This document shows, one piece after another, positions 49,961 to 59,379 of a DNA stretch of 64,000 nt. The stretch comes from Marinactinospora thermotolerans DSM 45154. GTDB taxonomy: Bacteria > Actinomycetota > Actinomycetes > Streptosporangiales > Streptosporangiaceae. The DNA is taken from contig NZ_FUWS01000003.1 of the NCBI RefSeq assembly GCF_900167435.1, positions 434,001 to 498,000 on the forward strand, read 5' to 3'. The position numbers were made by a program, and so were the translations under genes. How positions within the stretch are numbered: the stretch's first letter is position 1; the number at the start of each line of letters is the position of its first letter. Under the pieces are notes generated by a model. It did no database searches and had not been told where the DNA came from. It saw nothing but the letters and a program-made list of their open reading frames with translations.

Positions 49961-50965
49961 TCAGCGCCGGGTCCCCTCCGGCGCCGGGGTGTAGTGGTCC
50001 AGCGCGGCGCGCAGGTGCGCGGCCAGCGCCTCGCGTAGCTCGGGCGGGTCCAGCACCTCGATGTCGGGGCCGTAGCCGGCGAGCTCGGTCACGGCCTCCT
50101 CCACCCCCTCCAACGGCAAAACGCCCTCGCGGCGTCCGTCGGGGCCGGGCGGACCGAAGTCCTCGACGGCGGCGGCGGTGATGGCGGAGGACAGCAGGCG
50201 CACCAGCTCACAGCCCCGTTCGGTGAGCCGGACCCGGGCGCGCAGCGAGTACCGGCCGACCTCGAACTCCCGGCACCACGTCGCCCAGTAGCGGGACAGG
50301 TCGAAGCCGGCCGGCCACGGCGCGGGCTCCTCGGTGACGGTGAGCTCGTCGACGCGGCTGACCCGGAAGGTGAGGGGGGAGCCGTCAGGGCGGATCGGAT
50401 GCCGGCGGGCGACCAGATACCACACGCCGCCCTTGAGGACCAGGCCGAGCGGGTCGAGCAGGTGCTCGGCGGGCTCGCCGCGCCAGCGGCGGTAGCGCAG
50501 CCGGACACGGCGCCCCCGCCACACCGCGTCGGCCAGCGAGGACAGGTGCGGGGCCGCCTCGGGGGCGCGGAACCAGCCCGGCGCGTCCAGGTGGAACCTG
50601 CTGCGCACCCGTTCGGCCCGTTCGCGCAGTCCCTCCGGGAGGGCCGCCGCCAGCTTCAGGCTCGCCGCGGCCATCTCGGCGCCCAGCCCCAGCTGGGCGG
50701 CTGCCTCGGGCAGGCCGGTGAGGAACAGCGAGTCGGCCTCGGCCGCGGTCAGCCCCGTCAGCCGGGTGCGGTAGCCGTCGAGGAGGCGGTAACCACCGCC
50801 GGAGCCCCGGTCGGCGTAGACGGGGATCCCCGCGGCGTTCAGCGATTCGACGTCGCGGTAGATCGTCCGCTCCGACACCTCCAGTTCGGCGGCGAGCTGG
50901 GCGGCGGTCATGCGACCGCGGTTCTGCAACAGCAGGATCAGGGAGAGCAGCCGGTCCGCGCGCAT
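49961..50965 (-). CDS. WYL-domain transcriptional regulator
   Basis: A 334-residue regulator. The N-terminal HTH_11 domain reads RLLSLILLLQNRGRMTAAQLAAELEVSERTIYRDVESLNAAGIPVYADRG. The WYL domain follows from about 140 (VRLRYRRWRGEPAEHLLDPLGLVLKGGVWYLVARR), then a WCX dimerisation tail. WYL domains sense small ligands or nucleic acid fragments. The ATG at 50965 is 10 bp after the flavin reductase-like gene, so the two form an operon. Its target is unknown and may be that gene. Confidence 0.9.
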   Translation of the reverse strand: MRADRLLSLILLLQNRGRMTAAQLAAELEVSERTIYRDVESLNAAGIPVYADRGSGGGYRLLDGYRTRLTGLTAAEADSLFLTGLPEAAAQLGLGAEMAAASLKLAAALPEGLRERAERVRSRFHLDAPGWFRAPEAAPHLSSLADAVWRGRRVRLRYRRWRGEPAEHLLDPLGLVLKGGVWYLVARRHPIRPDGSPLTFRVSRVDELTVTEEPAPWPAGFDLSRYWATWCREFEVGRYSLRARVRLTERGCELVRLLSSAITAAAVEDFGPPGPDGRREGVLPLEGVEEAVTELAGYGPDIEVLDPPELREALAAHLRAALDHYTPAPEGTRR

Positions 50966-50975
50966 CGCGCCGCCC

Positions 50976-51605
50976 TCACCGGGAGGTCCGGCCGGCGCCG
51001 AAGGCGCCGTCCCAGTCGGCGTAGCGGATCCGGTGGAGCTCGTCGACCTCGCCGACGGTGCCCCACTCGTCCCCGCCCAGCCGGGACAGCGGGCGTAGCC
51101 GGGTGATCTCGGGGTGCCCGTCGACGAACATGTCGGAGTCGATCGAGGCGTGCACGACCCGCCCGAACACCACCGTGGAGTCGCCCAACCGCAGCGTCGA
51201 GTGCAGCCGGCACTCCAGCGCCACGGGGGAGCCCGCGACCCGGGGCGGCGCGACCACGGCGCTGGCGGCGCGTTCCAGGCCGACCGCGTCGAACTCCCCT
51301 ATCTCGGGAGGAAAGTCCGTGGCCGTCGCGTTGACCTCGCGCCGCAGCGGTTCGGGGGCGAGGTTGACGACGAACTCCCCGCTCGCCTCGACGTTGCGCA
51401 GGGTGTCCTTGCGCCCCACCGAGGAGAACTGCACGATCGGCGGCCGGGCGCACGCGACGTTGAAGAACGAGTGCGGCGCGAGGTTGTCGACGCCGTCGGG
51501 CGAGGTCGTGGAGACCCAGGCGATGGGCCGGGGCACCACCACCGCGGTGAGGAACCGGTAGAAGCGGCGGTCGCCGAGATCATCGGGGTCGAGGTTGGTA
51601 CGCAT
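50976..51605 (-). CDS. Flavin reductase-like (DIM6/NTAB) protein
   Basis: A 209-residue FMN-binding split-barrel protein. RFLTAVVVPRPIAWVSTTSPDGVDNLAPHSFFNVACARPPIVQFSSVG is the signature of the DIM6/NTAB flavin reductase family. NVEASGEFVVNLAPEPL follows. It may reduce FMN for an oxygenase or carry out an unknown flavin reaction. ATG 51605 is followed ten bases after the stop by the WYL regulator gene. The alkanesulfonate monooxygenase nearby (55300) needs reduced FMN, so this is a possible but unproven partner. Confidence 0.88.
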   Translation of the reverse strand: MRTNLDPDDLGDRRFYRFLTAVVVPRPIAWVSTTSPDGVDNLAPHSFFNVACARPPIVQFSSVGRKDTLRNVEASGEFVVNLAPEPLRREVNATATDFPPEIGEFDAVGLERAASAVVAPPRVAGSPVALECRLHSTLRLGDSTVVFGRVVHASIDSDMFVDGHPEITRLRPLSRLGGDEWGTVGEVDELHRIRYADWDGAFGAGRTSR

Positions 51606-51687
51606 CGCCCTCCCACCCTAGGGGTTCCCCGCGCCGCGACGGTCCCGGCCCTTGGGCGGCCCGGGACGGCGGGGGATACTGGCGGGC

Positions 51688-52677
51688 GTGGAGCTGATCG
51701 GGATCGATGACGTCACCGCCGCGGCCGAGCGCGTCGCCGGCCATATCGTGCGCACCCCGCTGCTGCCCTGCCCCTGGGACCGCGCCGGGCTGTGGCTGAA
51801 GCCGGAGAACCTCCAGCCGGTGGGCGCGTTCAAGATCCGGGGCGCGGTCAACGCCCTGTCCCGGCTGAGCCCGCGCGCCCGCGCGGCCGGGGTGGTCACC
51901 CACTCCTCGGGCAACCACGGCCGGGCGCTGGCCCACGCGGCCCGGGAGATGGGCGCGCGCTGCACGGTGGTCGTGCCCCACGGGGCGCCGCGGGTGAAGG
52001 TCGAGGCGATGCGCGCGGCGGGGGCGCGGATCGTCCCGGTCCCCGCGGCCGAGCGGGCCGCCGTGGCCCGGGCGCTCGCCGACGAGGAGGGGCTGACCCT
52101 GGTCCCGCCGTTCGACCATCCCGACGTGATCGCCGGTCAGGGCACGGTCGGCCTGGAGATCGTGGCCGACCTGCCCGAGGTGGAGGTGGTCCTGGTGCCG
52201 GTGGGCGGCGGCGGACTGGCGGCCGGGGTGGCCACGGCGGTCCGGGCCCGGTGCCCGCGGGCGCGGGTCGTCGGGGTGGAGCCGGAGCTGGCCGCCGACG
52301 TGGCCGAGGGGCTGGCCCTGGGGCGCCTGGTCACCTGGTCGCCCCAGCGCACCGCGCGCACCATCGCCGACGGGGTTCGGGTGGGGCCGTCGGAGTTGAC
52401 GTTCGCCCACCTCAGGGAGCGGCTGGAGGGCGTCGTCACGGTCTCGGAGGAGGAGATCCGCGCGGCCATGGGGGTGCTGGCGCGCCAGGCCCGCCTGGTG
52501 GCCGAGCCCAGCGGGGCGCTCGCCCTGGCCGCCCACCTGTCGGGACGCGCCCCCGCCGGCCGGACGGTCGCGGTGGTCAGCGGCGGCAACGTCGACCCGG
52601 GCCTGCTGGCCGAGGTGGTCGCCGAGGACGGGGGCGGCGGGCCGGACGCCGAGGGAGGGGCGTCCGGCCGCGCGTGA
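51688..52677 (+). CDS. Threonine dehydratase / serine racemase-like PLP enzyme
   Basis: A 329-residue fold-type II PLP enzyme. LWLKPENLQPVGAFKIRGAVNAL holds the PLP lysine in GAFKIRGA. HSSGNHGRALAHAARE is the Asn loop, VPVGGGGLAAGVA the phosphate-binding Gly loop, and ALALAAHLSG completes it. It deaminates threonine/serine or interconverts serine isomers; there is no ACT regulatory domain, so it is a catabolic or racemase type. GTG 51688 starts just before the homology. It is convergent with the ssu operon and divergent from the flavin reductase. Confidence 0.88.
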   Translation: MELIGIDDVTAAAERVAGHIVRTPLLPCPWDRAGLWLKPENLQPVGAFKIRGAVNALSRLSPRARAAGVVTHSSGNHGRALAHAAREMGARCTVVVPHGAPRVKVEAMRAAGARIVPVPAAERAAVARALADEEGLTLVPPFDHPDVIAGQGTVGLEIVADLPEVEVVLVPVGGGGLAAGVATAVRARCPRARVVGVEPELAADVAEGLALGRLVTWSPQRTARTIADGVRVGPSELTFAHLRERLEGVVTVSEEEIRAAMGVLARQARLVAEPSGALALAAHLSGRAPAGRTVAVVSGGNVDPGLLAEVVAEDGGGGPDAEGGASGRA

Positions 52678-52705
52678 CCGTGGAGCCGGCCGCGGTCGCC
52701 TCCGG

Positions 52706-53680
52706 TCAGCCGGAGGGGACCAGGTGGTTGAACCTGTCGTCGGCGACGTCGGCGATGTCGGGGGCCGAGGGGATCTCCCCGGCCTCGGCGAAGGCGTCGG
52801 CGAGCGCCTGCTCGCTGTCGACGAGGGCGTCGTCGACGGGGCGGGGGGTCGCGGCGCGCCGTTGCGCCGCGACCCGGGTGATCTCCACGGGCAGCCCGCT
52901 GTGCTGTGACCACACCTCGGCGTAGCGCTCGGGGTGCTCCCGGCTCCACAGCACGGCCCGGTGGATGCGTTCGACGTAGTCCTCCAGCGCGGCCTCCTTG
53001 GCCGGGTCCTCCAGCACGGCGGCGTTGGCCACCTGGAAGGAGTAGGTGTTGCTGTAGCCCTCGGCGTCGACCAGGATCCGTGCCCCGGCCAGGGACTCGG
53101 CCTGGGCGACGTAGGGGTCCCACACCGCCCAGGCGTCCACCCGCCCCTCGGAGAAGGCGGCGAGCGCGTCGGCGGGCTGGAGGTATTCGACCTCCAGTTC
53201 GTCGAAGCCGATCCCCTCGCCGTCGAGGACGCCCAGCAGGTGGGCGTGGGCCGAGCTGCCCCGCGCCACGGCGACCGTGGCCCCCCGAAGGTCGGCGGGG
53301 TCGGTGATGGCGCTGTCGGGGGGCACCAGGACCGAGGAGCCCTTGGGGGAGCTGTCGAAGGCGGCCACGATCCTGATGTCGGATCCGGCCGCGGCGGCGA
53401 AGACGGGCGGGGCGTTGCCGACCTGGCCGATGTCCACGGCCCCCGCGTGCACGGCTTCGAGGAGGGGCGGGCCGGAGGTGAAGGTCGACCACTCGATGGC
53501 ATAGGGCAGGTCGTCCAGTTCGCCGGCCGCCTCCAGCAGGGGGCGCGCTCCGGCGATCTGGTCGCCGACCAGCAGGGTGACCGTGTCGGGGTCGGTGGTG
53601 GTGGCCGCCCCGGTGGAGCATGCGGTGCCCGATACCAGCAGGGCGGTCGTCACGGCGAGGGCGAGGAGGGGGCGGGTCAT
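52706..53680 (-). CDS. ssuA: Aliphatic sulfonate ABC transporter, substrate-binding lipoprotein
   Basis: A 324-residue lipoprotein with lipobox VSGTAC. The SsuA/TauA-type fold follows: IEWSTFTSGPPLLEAVHAGAVDIGQVGNAPPVFAAAAGSDIRIVAA and GSSVLVPPDSAITDPADLRGATVAVARGSSAHAHLLGVL. It captures organosulfonates for the permease and ATPase encoded upstream. The ATG overlaps the ATPase stop (ATGA). It is the last gene of the ssuDCBA operon, an order also seen in other actinobacteria. Confidence 0.9.
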   Translation of the reverse strand: MTRPLLALAVTTALLVSGTACSTGAATTTDPDTVTLLVGDQIAGARPLLEAAGELDDLPYAIEWSTFTSGPPLLEAVHAGAVDIGQVGNAPPVFAAAAGSDIRIVAAFDSSPKGSSVLVPPDSAITDPADLRGATVAVARGSSAHAHLLGVLDGEGIGFDELEVEYLQPADALAAFSEGRVDAWAVWDPYVAQAESLAGARILVDAEGYSNTYSFQVANAAVLEDPAKEAALEDYVERIHRAVLWSREHPERYAEVWSQHSGLPVEITRVAAQRRAATPRPVDDALVDSEQALADAFAEAGEIPSAPDIADVADDRFNHLVPSG

Positions 53681-54444
53681 GGTTGTCCTGTCCGGGTGGC
53701 GCCGAGTTCGGTGAGGAGTCGGGAGCGGAGCGCGGCGAGGCGGCCGTCCTCGCGCGGCCGTGGCCGGTCCAGGTCGACGGCCACGTCGTGGGCGATGCGC
53801 CCGTCGGCGAGGACGAGGACGCGGTCGGCGAGCAGCAGGGCCTCGTCGACGTCGTGGGTGACCAGCAGCACCCCTGGACGGTGCCGCCGCCACAGCCGCA
53901 GCACCAGGTCGTGCATGGTGATCCTGGTCAGCGCGTCCAGCGCGCCGAACGGTTCGTCGAGGAGCAGCAGTCCGGGTTCGCGCACCAGCGCGCGGGCCAG
54001 GGAGACCCGCTGGGCCTCCCCGCCGGACAGGGTGAGCGGCCAGGCGTCGGCCCGTTCGGCCAGCCTCACCTCGGCCAGCGCGGCGAGCGCGTCCTCGCGC
54101 GGCCGGGCCGAACCCAGCCCCAGCGCGACGTTGGCCCACACCCGTTTCCACGGCAGCAGTCGCGGGTCCTGGAAGGCGACCATGGTCGGCCCGGGCACGG
54201 TGACCTCGCCGTCGAAGTCCTGGTCCAGGCCGGCGAGCACCCGCAGCAGGGTGGACTTGCCCGAGCCGCTGCGCCCGAGCAGGGCGACGAACTCCCCGGC
54301 GCCGATGTCCAGGTCGACCGCGTCGAGGACGGCGCGCCCGGCGAAGGAGCGGCCCACCGCCCGCAGCCGGGCGGCGTCGGGCGGGGGCGTCCCGACGGGC
54401 GGGACGGGGGGTCGGGTCAGGCCGGGGCCAGTCCGTGGCGCCAT
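53677..54444 (-). CDS. ssuB: Aliphatic sulfonate ABC transporter, ATPase
   Basis: A 255-residue ATPase. LLGRSGSGKSTLLRVLAGLD is Walker A, MVAFQDPRLLPWKRVWANVALG the Q-loop in its SsuB/TauB form, LSGGEAQRVSLARALV the signature, LLLLDEPFGALDALTR Walker B, and THDVDEALLLADR the H-loop. ATG 54444 has AAGGAGGG eight bases upstream. It overlaps the permease gene by 28 bp. Confidence 0.92.
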   Translation of the reverse strand: MAPRTGPGLTRPPVPPVGTPPPDAARLRAVGRSFAGRAVLDAVDLDIGAGEFVALLGRSGSGKSTLLRVLAGLDQDFDGEVTVPGPTMVAFQDPRLLPWKRVWANVALGLGSARPREDALAALAEVRLAERADAWPLTLSGGEAQRVSLARALVREPGLLLLDEPFGALDALTRITMHDLVLRLWRRHRPGVLLVTHDVDEALLLADRVLVLADGRIAHDVAVDLDRPRPREDGRLAALRSRLLTELGATRTGQP

Positions 54445-55268
54445 GCCAGCGCCCTCCTTTCGAGCAGGCGGACGAACGCGTCGGTGAGCAGGCCGAGCAG
54501 GCTGTAGACGAGGAGTCCGAGCACGACGATGTCGGTGCGCAGGAACTCGCGGGCGCTGTTGATCATGAAGCCCAGTCCGGCGTCGGCGTTGATCTGCTCG
54601 GCGACGATCAGCGCCAGCCACGCCGACCCCAGGCCCAGGCGCAGGCCGACCAGGAGGCCGGGCAGCGCGCCGGGGACCACCACGTGGCCGATCACCCCGG
54701 CGCGCGGCAGCCGCAGCACGGCGGCGAGTTCGCCGAACCTCGCGTCCACCCCCTGGACGCCGGCCAGGGTGTTGACGTAGAGGGGGATGGCCACGGCCAG
54801 GGCGATCAGCGTGACCTTGGGGGTCTCGCCGATGCCGAACCACAGGATGAACAGGGGGATGAGGCCGAAGATCGGCAGGGTCCGCAGCATCTGCAACGGG
54901 GGGTCGACCAGGTTCTCGCCCCAGCGGCTCAACCCGGCGAGCAGGGCCAGTCCGACGCCGGCGCCCGCGCCGATGGCGAAGCCGGCGACGACGCGGCGCA
55001 GGGAGACGCCGATGGCGGCGCCCAGCGTGCCGTCGCCCAGCAGGTCTGTCGCGGTGGCCGCGATGGTGGTGGGGGAGGGCAGCAGCCGTTCGGGGATGAC
55101 GCCCAGCATCGCCCCCGTCTGCCACAGCGCGAGCAGGGCGAGGGGGCTGACCCAGCGGTGCCAGGAGCGTGACCGGCGGGGCCGGCGGGAGGGGGCGGGC
55201 GCGGGGGAGCCGGCGGGCGGCGCGGCGATGGGGGTGCGGGGCGGCGCGTCGGTGTCCGGCGTGCTCAC
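54417..55268 (-). CDS. ssuC: Aliphatic sulfonate ABC transporter, permease
   Basis: A 283-residue inner-membrane permease with about six helices. LLPSPTTIAATATDLLGDGTLGAAIGVSLRRVVAGFAIGAG is the SsuC/TauC start. RFGELAAVLRLPRAGVIGHVVVPGALPGLLVGLRLGLGSAW contains the EAA loop that contacts the ATPase. GTG 55268 has GGAGG five bases upstream and lies 31 bp after the monooxygenase stop. The N-terminus is a 40-residue Pro/Ala/Arg-rich tail. Confidence 0.9.
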   Translation of the reverse strand: MSTPDTDAPPRTPIAAPPAGSPAPAPSRRPRRSRSWHRWVSPLALLALWQTGAMLGVIPERLLPSPTTIAATATDLLGDGTLGAAIGVSLRRVVAGFAIGAGAGVGLALLAGLSRWGENLVDPPLQMLRTLPIFGLIPLFILWFGIGETPKVTLIALAVAIPLYVNTLAGVQGVDARFGELAAVLRLPRAGVIGHVVVPGALPGLLVGLRLGLGSAWLALIVAEQINADAGLGFMINSAREFLRTDIVVLGLLVYSLLGLLTDAFVRLLERRALAWRHGLAPA

Positions 55269-55299
55269 GGGGACCTCCGGGGAGACGGGACGGTGGGGG

Positions 55300-56472
55300 T
55301 CAACCACGCGCTGTGGCGGGGAGGGGCGGCGGGCTCAGGGGTGCCGGGCGCGCGGCGGGGCGGGCCGGCGCGCCGGCCGGGTGGGTCCACAGGCCGCGTT
55401 CGCCCAGGAGGGGGAGCACGCCCTCGCCGAACCAGTACGCCTCTTCCAGGTGGGGGTAACCGGACAGGATGAACTCGTCCAGGCCGAGCCGGTGGTACTC
55501 CTCGATCCGGTCGGCCACCTCGCGGTGGCTGCCCACCAGCGCGGTGCCGGCGCCGCCGCGCACCAGGCCCACCCCGGCCCACAGGTTGGGGGCGATCTCC
55601 AGGTTCTCGGTGCGCCCGCCGTGGAGTTCGCGCATCCGGCGCTGCCCCTCCGACTCGCTGCCGGCCAGCCCCTTTTGGGCGTGGGCGATGGTGGCGGGGT
55701 CCAGGCGCGCCAGGAGCCGGTGGGCCTGCTCCCACGCCTCCTCGGCGGTGTCGCGGGTGATGACGTGCAGCCGGATGCCGTAGCGCAGGGCGCGGCCCCG
55801 CCGCGCGGCCAGGTCGCGGACCCGGCCGATCTTCTCGGCGACGGCGCCGGGGGGTTCGCCCCAGGTGAGGTAGGTGTCGACGTGCCCGGCGGCGACGTCG
55901 AGCGCGGCGGGGGAGGAGCCGCCGAAGTACAGGGGCGGGGGCGGGGTGGGCGTGGTGAGCAGGCGGGCGCCCTGGACCCGTAGGTGGCGGCCGGCGAGGT
56001 CGACCGTCTCGCCCCGCCACAGCCGGGTGAGGATCTGGAGGAACTCCGCCGTGCGCGCGTAGCGCTCGTCCTTGTCGAGGAAGTCGCCGTGGGCCCGTTG
56101 TTCGGCCGACTCCCCGCCGGTGACCACGTTGAGCAGGAGCCGGCCGCCGCTGATCCGCTGGAAGGTGGTGGCCATCTGCGCGGCGAGGGTGGGGGAGAGC
56201 AGTCCGGGGCGGAAGGCCACGAGGAACTTCAGCCGTTCGGTGGCGGTGGTCAGCGCCGCCGTGCTCAGCCAGGCGTCCTCGCACTGCGTCCCGGTGGGGG
56301 TGAGGACCCCCTCGAAGCCGAGCTGTTCGGCGGCGCGGGCGATCTGGAGCAGGTAGGCGGGGGTGGGTTCGCGGGTGCGGTCCGCGGTGTTCTGTTCGGC
56401 GCCGTGCCCGCCGCCGACGATGCCGCGGCCATCACCGCTGGTGGGCAGGAACCAGTGGAACGTCACAGCCAT
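55300..56472 (-). CDS. ssuD: FMN-dependent alkanesulfonate monooxygenase
   Basis: A 390-residue luciferase-like TIM-barrel monooxygenase. It begins [18 protein letters not shown], then [69 protein letters not shown] and [23 protein letters not shown] are signature stretches of SsuD. It splits alkanesulfonates to aldehyde and sulfite using reduced FMN and oxygen. ATG 56472 has GGAAGGA six bases upstream. It is the first gene of the operon. A reductase (SsuE) is not adjacent; the DIM6-type protein at 50976 is a candidate. Confidence 0.93.
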   Translation of the reverse strand: MAVTFHWFLPTSGDGRGIVGGGHGAEQNTADRTREPTPAYLLQIARAAEQLGFEGVLTPTGTQCEDAWLSTAALTTATERLKFLVAFRPGLLSPTLAAQMATTFQRISGGRLLLNVVTGGESAEQRAHGDFLDKDERYARTAEFLQILTRLWRGETVDLAGRHLRVQGARLLTTPTPPPPLYFGGSSPAALDVAAGHVDTYLTWGEPPGAVAEKIGRVRDLAARRGRALRYGIRLHVITRDTAEEAWEQAHRLLARLDPATIAHAQKGLAGSESEGQRRMRELHGGRTENLEIAPNLWAGVGLVRGGAGTALVGSHREVADRIEEYHRLGLDEFILSGYPHLEEAYWFGEGVLPLLGERGLWTHPAGAPARPAARPAPLSPPPLPATARG

Positions 56473-56567
56473 AGGGGGTCCTTCCGGTCGGCCCGGGGAG
56501 GGTCCCGGGCGCATGGCGGTGTGGCCGCGCCGCGGGGCGGGCGGCCGCGCCGGTGGCCACGGGACCA

Positions 56568-56605
56568 GCGTGATCCAGTTAGCCAACTTTGTCAACCAAT
56601 AAAGT
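56568..56605 (-). promoter_or_regulatory. Promoter region of the ssu operon
   Basis: An A/T-rich island upstream of ssuD. On the minus strand a consensus -35 TTGACA (complement of 56590-56595) is followed at 17 bp by a weak CACGCT. Direct repeats GTTGAC and GTTGGC, three bases apart, could be a regulator site for sulfur control. Confidence 0.5.
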
Positions 56606-56719
56606 AGGGAATAGGTGGCGTGGGCGTCCCGGCCACCCGCACCGGCCCGTCACGCCCCGGGTGTGCGACCCTGAACCTCGGGGCCGTTACCCGCGGCCCC
56701 CCAAGGGAGGAGGACGACG

Positions 56720-57736
56720 GTGGAGGTTTTCGGCGGGCTGGACGTACCGATGGTGGCCGCGCCCATGGCCGGCGGCGCGAGCACCCCCGCCCTCGTCGCG
56801 GCGGTGACGCGGGCCGGCGGACTGGGATTCCTGGCCGCGGGCTACCGGACCGCCGAGGAGACCGCGGCCCAGATCCGCGAACTCCGCTCGCTCACCGACG
56901 CGCCCTTCGGGGTCAACCTCTTCGTCCCCGGCCCCGACACCGCCGACCCGGACACGGTCGCCGCGTACCGGGCCCGGCTCGAACCCGAGGCGCGCCGCCT
57001 CGGCGTCGAGCTGGGCCCGGCCCGCTGGCACGACGACGCCTTCGCCGAGAAGGTCGACCTGCTCGCGGCCGATCCCGTCCCCGTCGTCTCCTTCACCTTC
57101 GGCCTGCCCCCGCGTCCGGCGGTCACCGCCCTGCACGCCGCGGGCAGCGCCGTCGTCGTCACCGTCACCACCCCCGAGGAGGCCCGCGCCGCGGTCGAGG
57201 CCGGAGCCGACGCCCTGTGCGTCCAGGGCGCCCAGGCCGGCGGGCACCAGGGCTCCTTCGACGACGCCCGGGAGCGCACCGAACCGCTGGAGCGCCTGCT
57301 GCCCGCCGTCCGCGCGGCGGTGGACGTCCCGCTGATCGCCGCGGGCGGCGTCACCGGCGCCGAGGAGGTGCGCGCCGTCCTGGCCGAGGGGGCCATCGCC
57401 GCCCAGCTCGGCACCGCGCTGCTGCGCACCCCCGAAAGCGGCGCCTCGGCCACCCACAAGGACGCGCTCGCCGACCCCCGCTTCACCGCCACGGCGGTGA
57501 CCCGCGCCTTCAGCGGGCGCCGCGCCAGGGGGCTGGTCAACCGGTTCCTCGCCGAACACGACGCCCAGGCCCCGGCCGCCTACCCCCAGGTCCACTACCT
57601 GACCGGCCCGGTGCGCGCCGCCGCGGCCCGCGCGGGGGACGCCACGACCCTGCACCTGTGGGCCGGGACGGGGTTCCGCGCCGCCCGCCCCCTCCCCGCG
57701 GCCGAGGTCGTCGCCGAGATCGCCGCGGACCTGTGA
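56720..57736 (+). CDS. Nitronate monooxygenase
   Basis: A 338-residue FMN-binding TIM barrel. DVPMVAAPMAGGASTPALVAAVTRAGGLGFLAAGYRT is the nitronate monooxygenase / 2-nitropropane dioxygenase start. CVQGAQAGGHQGSFDD has the catalytic His of the H-Q-G motif, and LIAAGGVTGAEEVRAVLAEGAIAAQLGTALL binds FMN phosphate. It oxidises toxic alkyl nitronates such as propionate-3-nitronate. GTG 56720 has GGGAGGAGG eight bases upstream. The next gene overlaps its stop. Confidence 0.92.
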   Translation: MEVFGGLDVPMVAAPMAGGASTPALVAAVTRAGGLGFLAAGYRTAEETAAQIRELRSLTDAPFGVNLFVPGPDTADPDTVAAYRARLEPEARRLGVELGPARWHDDAFAEKVDLLAADPVPVVSFTFGLPPRPAVTALHAAGSAVVVTVTTPEEARAAVEAGADALCVQGAQAGGHQGSFDDARERTEPLERLLPAVRAAVDVPLIAAGGVTGAEEVRAVLAEGAIAAQLGTALLRTPESGASATHKDALADPRFTATAVTRAFSGRRARGLVNRFLAEHDAQAPAAYPQVHYLTGPVRAAAARAGDATTLHLWAGTGFRAARPLPAAEVVAEIAADL

Positions 57737-58248
57737 CCTTGCGCACCGACGATGGCGCGGAGAGGCCCTCGGCGCGCCCCCTCCTCCTGTGGCCGTTGCT
57801 GACCGTGGCGTTCGCCCTGCACAACCTGGAGGAGTACCTGGCCGATCTGCCGGCGTGGGCCTCGGTCCCGGGACGCTTCCCCGGGGGATTCCCCGTCTCC
57901 ACGCCCGCGTTCGGCAGCGCCCTCCTGCTGCTCACCCTGGCCTTCGCCGCGCTGGCGGCCTTCGCCGTCCTCCGCCGCCCCGCCTGGAGCGGCGCGGCGC
58001 TGGCCTGCGCGGCGCTGGCCCTGCTCCTCAACGCGGTCTCCCACGTGCTCGTGAGCCTGCTGGTCTGGAGCGTCATGCCCGGCCTGGTCTCCGCGCTCCT
58101 CGTGCTGGCGCCCGTGTGCCTGTCGTCGCTGCGCTCGCCGCCTCGGGGCACGGTCTCGACGTGGACCGTGGTCGGGGCGGTCCTGCTCGCCCTACTGGTG
58201 CCCGCCGCCTCACTGTTCCTCGGGGCCCGCTTCCCGCTCCCCTGGTGA
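57733..58248 (+). CDS. HXXEE-domain membrane protein
   Basis: A 171-residue membrane protein with about five helices. LLTVAFALHNLEEYLADLPAWA contains the His-x-x-Glu-Glu motif that defines the family; a second part LLLNAVSHVLVSLLVW fits too. The family has no established function; the conserved acidic and His residues suggest a metal or cofactor site. GTG 57733 overlaps the nitronate monooxygenase stop (GTGA), so they are co-translated. Confidence 0.75.
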   Translation: MTLRTDDGAERPSARPLLLWPLLTVAFALHNLEEYLADLPAWASVPGRFPGGFPVSTPAFGSALLLLTLAFAALAAFAVLRRPAWSGAALACAALALLLNAVSHVLVSLLVWSVMPGLVSALLVLAPVCLSSLRSPPRGTVSTWTVVGAVLLALLVPAASLFLGARFPLPW

Positions 58249-58290
58249 CGGCGGTGTTCGGGGGCGCCTGGTGGAGACGGCGCCGGGGTT

Positions 58291-59151
58291 TCAGGAATGG
58301 GTCGCCAGGTGTTCCAGCAACGGGCCGGTGACGCGGGCGGGGTCCTCCTCGGGCAGCCAGTGGCTGGCCCCGGTGAGGGGCAGGTAGGAGTAGGGCGCCG
58401 ACACCCAGGCCGCGGTCGCCTCGGCGGCCTGCGCGGTGAACGCCAGGTCGTGCTCACCCCAGACGTACAGCGTCGGGACGGTGATCGCCGGAACCTCGGC
58501 GTCGCCGCTGTCAAGGGCCCGGTACCAGCTCAGCGCGGCGGTGAGCGCGCCCGGCCGCGACAGCCGGCGCACGTTGTCCTCGACCAGCTCCGCGGGGACC
58601 CGGCCCTCGTATATGGCGCGCAGCCGCGCGGCGTCGTCGGCCAGCAGCACCTCCTCGGCCTTGCCCTCGGTCCGAAACAGCCGGATGTAGGCCAGCCGGC
58701 CACGCTGCTCCTCCGAGGCCGCGGAGACCTCGGTCAGCGCCTGGGGGTGCGGGGTGGCCAGCACCGTCAGCGAGATCAGCCGTTCGGGGCGGCGCGCGGC
58801 GGCCGGCCAGCACAGCACCCCGCCCCAGTCGTGTCCGACCAGGTGGAACCGTTCGGCGCCCAGCTCGTCGGCGAAACCGAACAGGTCGTCGAGCAGTTCG
58901 GACACCACGTAGTCGCGGACGTCGCCGGGGCGCGCGCCGGGGGAGTAGCCGCGCTGGTCCACGGCCACCGCGCGGTAACCGGCGTCGGCCACCGACAGCA
59001 GCTGGGCCCGCCACGAGGTGGCGAACTCGGGGAAGCCGTGCAGGAACAGCACCAGGGGTCCGTCCTCGGGACCCGCCGCCAGGGCGTCGAACGTCAGGAG
59101 GCCACGCCGCAGCGTCAGCCTCTCGGCTCCGGGAACGAGGTCGTGGGACAT
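58291..59151 (-). CDS. Alpha/beta hydrolase, epoxide-hydrolase type
   Basis: A 286-residue hydrolase. FLHGFPEFATSWRAQ is the oxyanion HGxP motif, VGHDWGGVLCW places an Asp nucleophile as in epoxide hydrolases and haloalkane dehalogenases, and GASHWLPEEDP has the catalytic His. SLTVLATPHP is typical of the group. It probably opens an epoxide or removes a halogen; the substrate is unknown. ATG 59151 has GAGG with moderate spacing. Confidence 0.88.
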   Translation of the reverse strand: MSHDLVPGAERLTLRRGLLTFDALAAGPEDGPLVLFLHGFPEFATSWRAQLLSVADAGYRAVAVDQRGYSPGARPGDVRDYVVSELLDDLFGFADELGAERFHLVGHDWGGVLCWPAAARRPERLISLTVLATPHPQALTEVSAASEEQRGRLAYIRLFRTEGKAEEVLLADDAARLRAIYEGRVPAELVEDNVRRLSRPGALTAALSWYRALDSGDAEVPAITVPTLYVWGEHDLAFTAQAAEATAAWVSAPYSYLPLTGASHWLPEEDPARVTGPLLEHLATHS

Positions 59152-59344
59152 GCTCCGCCTCTCGCTGGGAAGGCCTCCGCCACGCCGTAGCCTACGCCGC
59201 CGCGCCGCGCGGGTCCGCGCTGCGCGGCCGGGTGTCGCCGGGCAGGGACGCGCAGGCGCCGCGTGCGGGGGACCACCGCCCGCCGGAGGGGAGGGACCCG
59301 ACCGGCGGACGCCGCCCGCCTCCGGCCGCACCGCCACAGGCCCG

Positions 59345-59373
59345 GTGACCTCGGGGGAGCGGCGCACTAGAGT
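59345..59373 (+). promoter_or_regulatory. Promoter of the DUF3099 gene, leaderless
   Basis: -35 GTGACC (59345-59350), 17-bp spacer, -10 TAGAGT (59368-59373). The ATG at 59380 is six bases beyond the -10, so the transcript probably starts on the start codon. GGAGGG lies within those six bases and would be lost from the message. Confidence 0.6.
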
Positions 59374-59379
59374 GGAGGG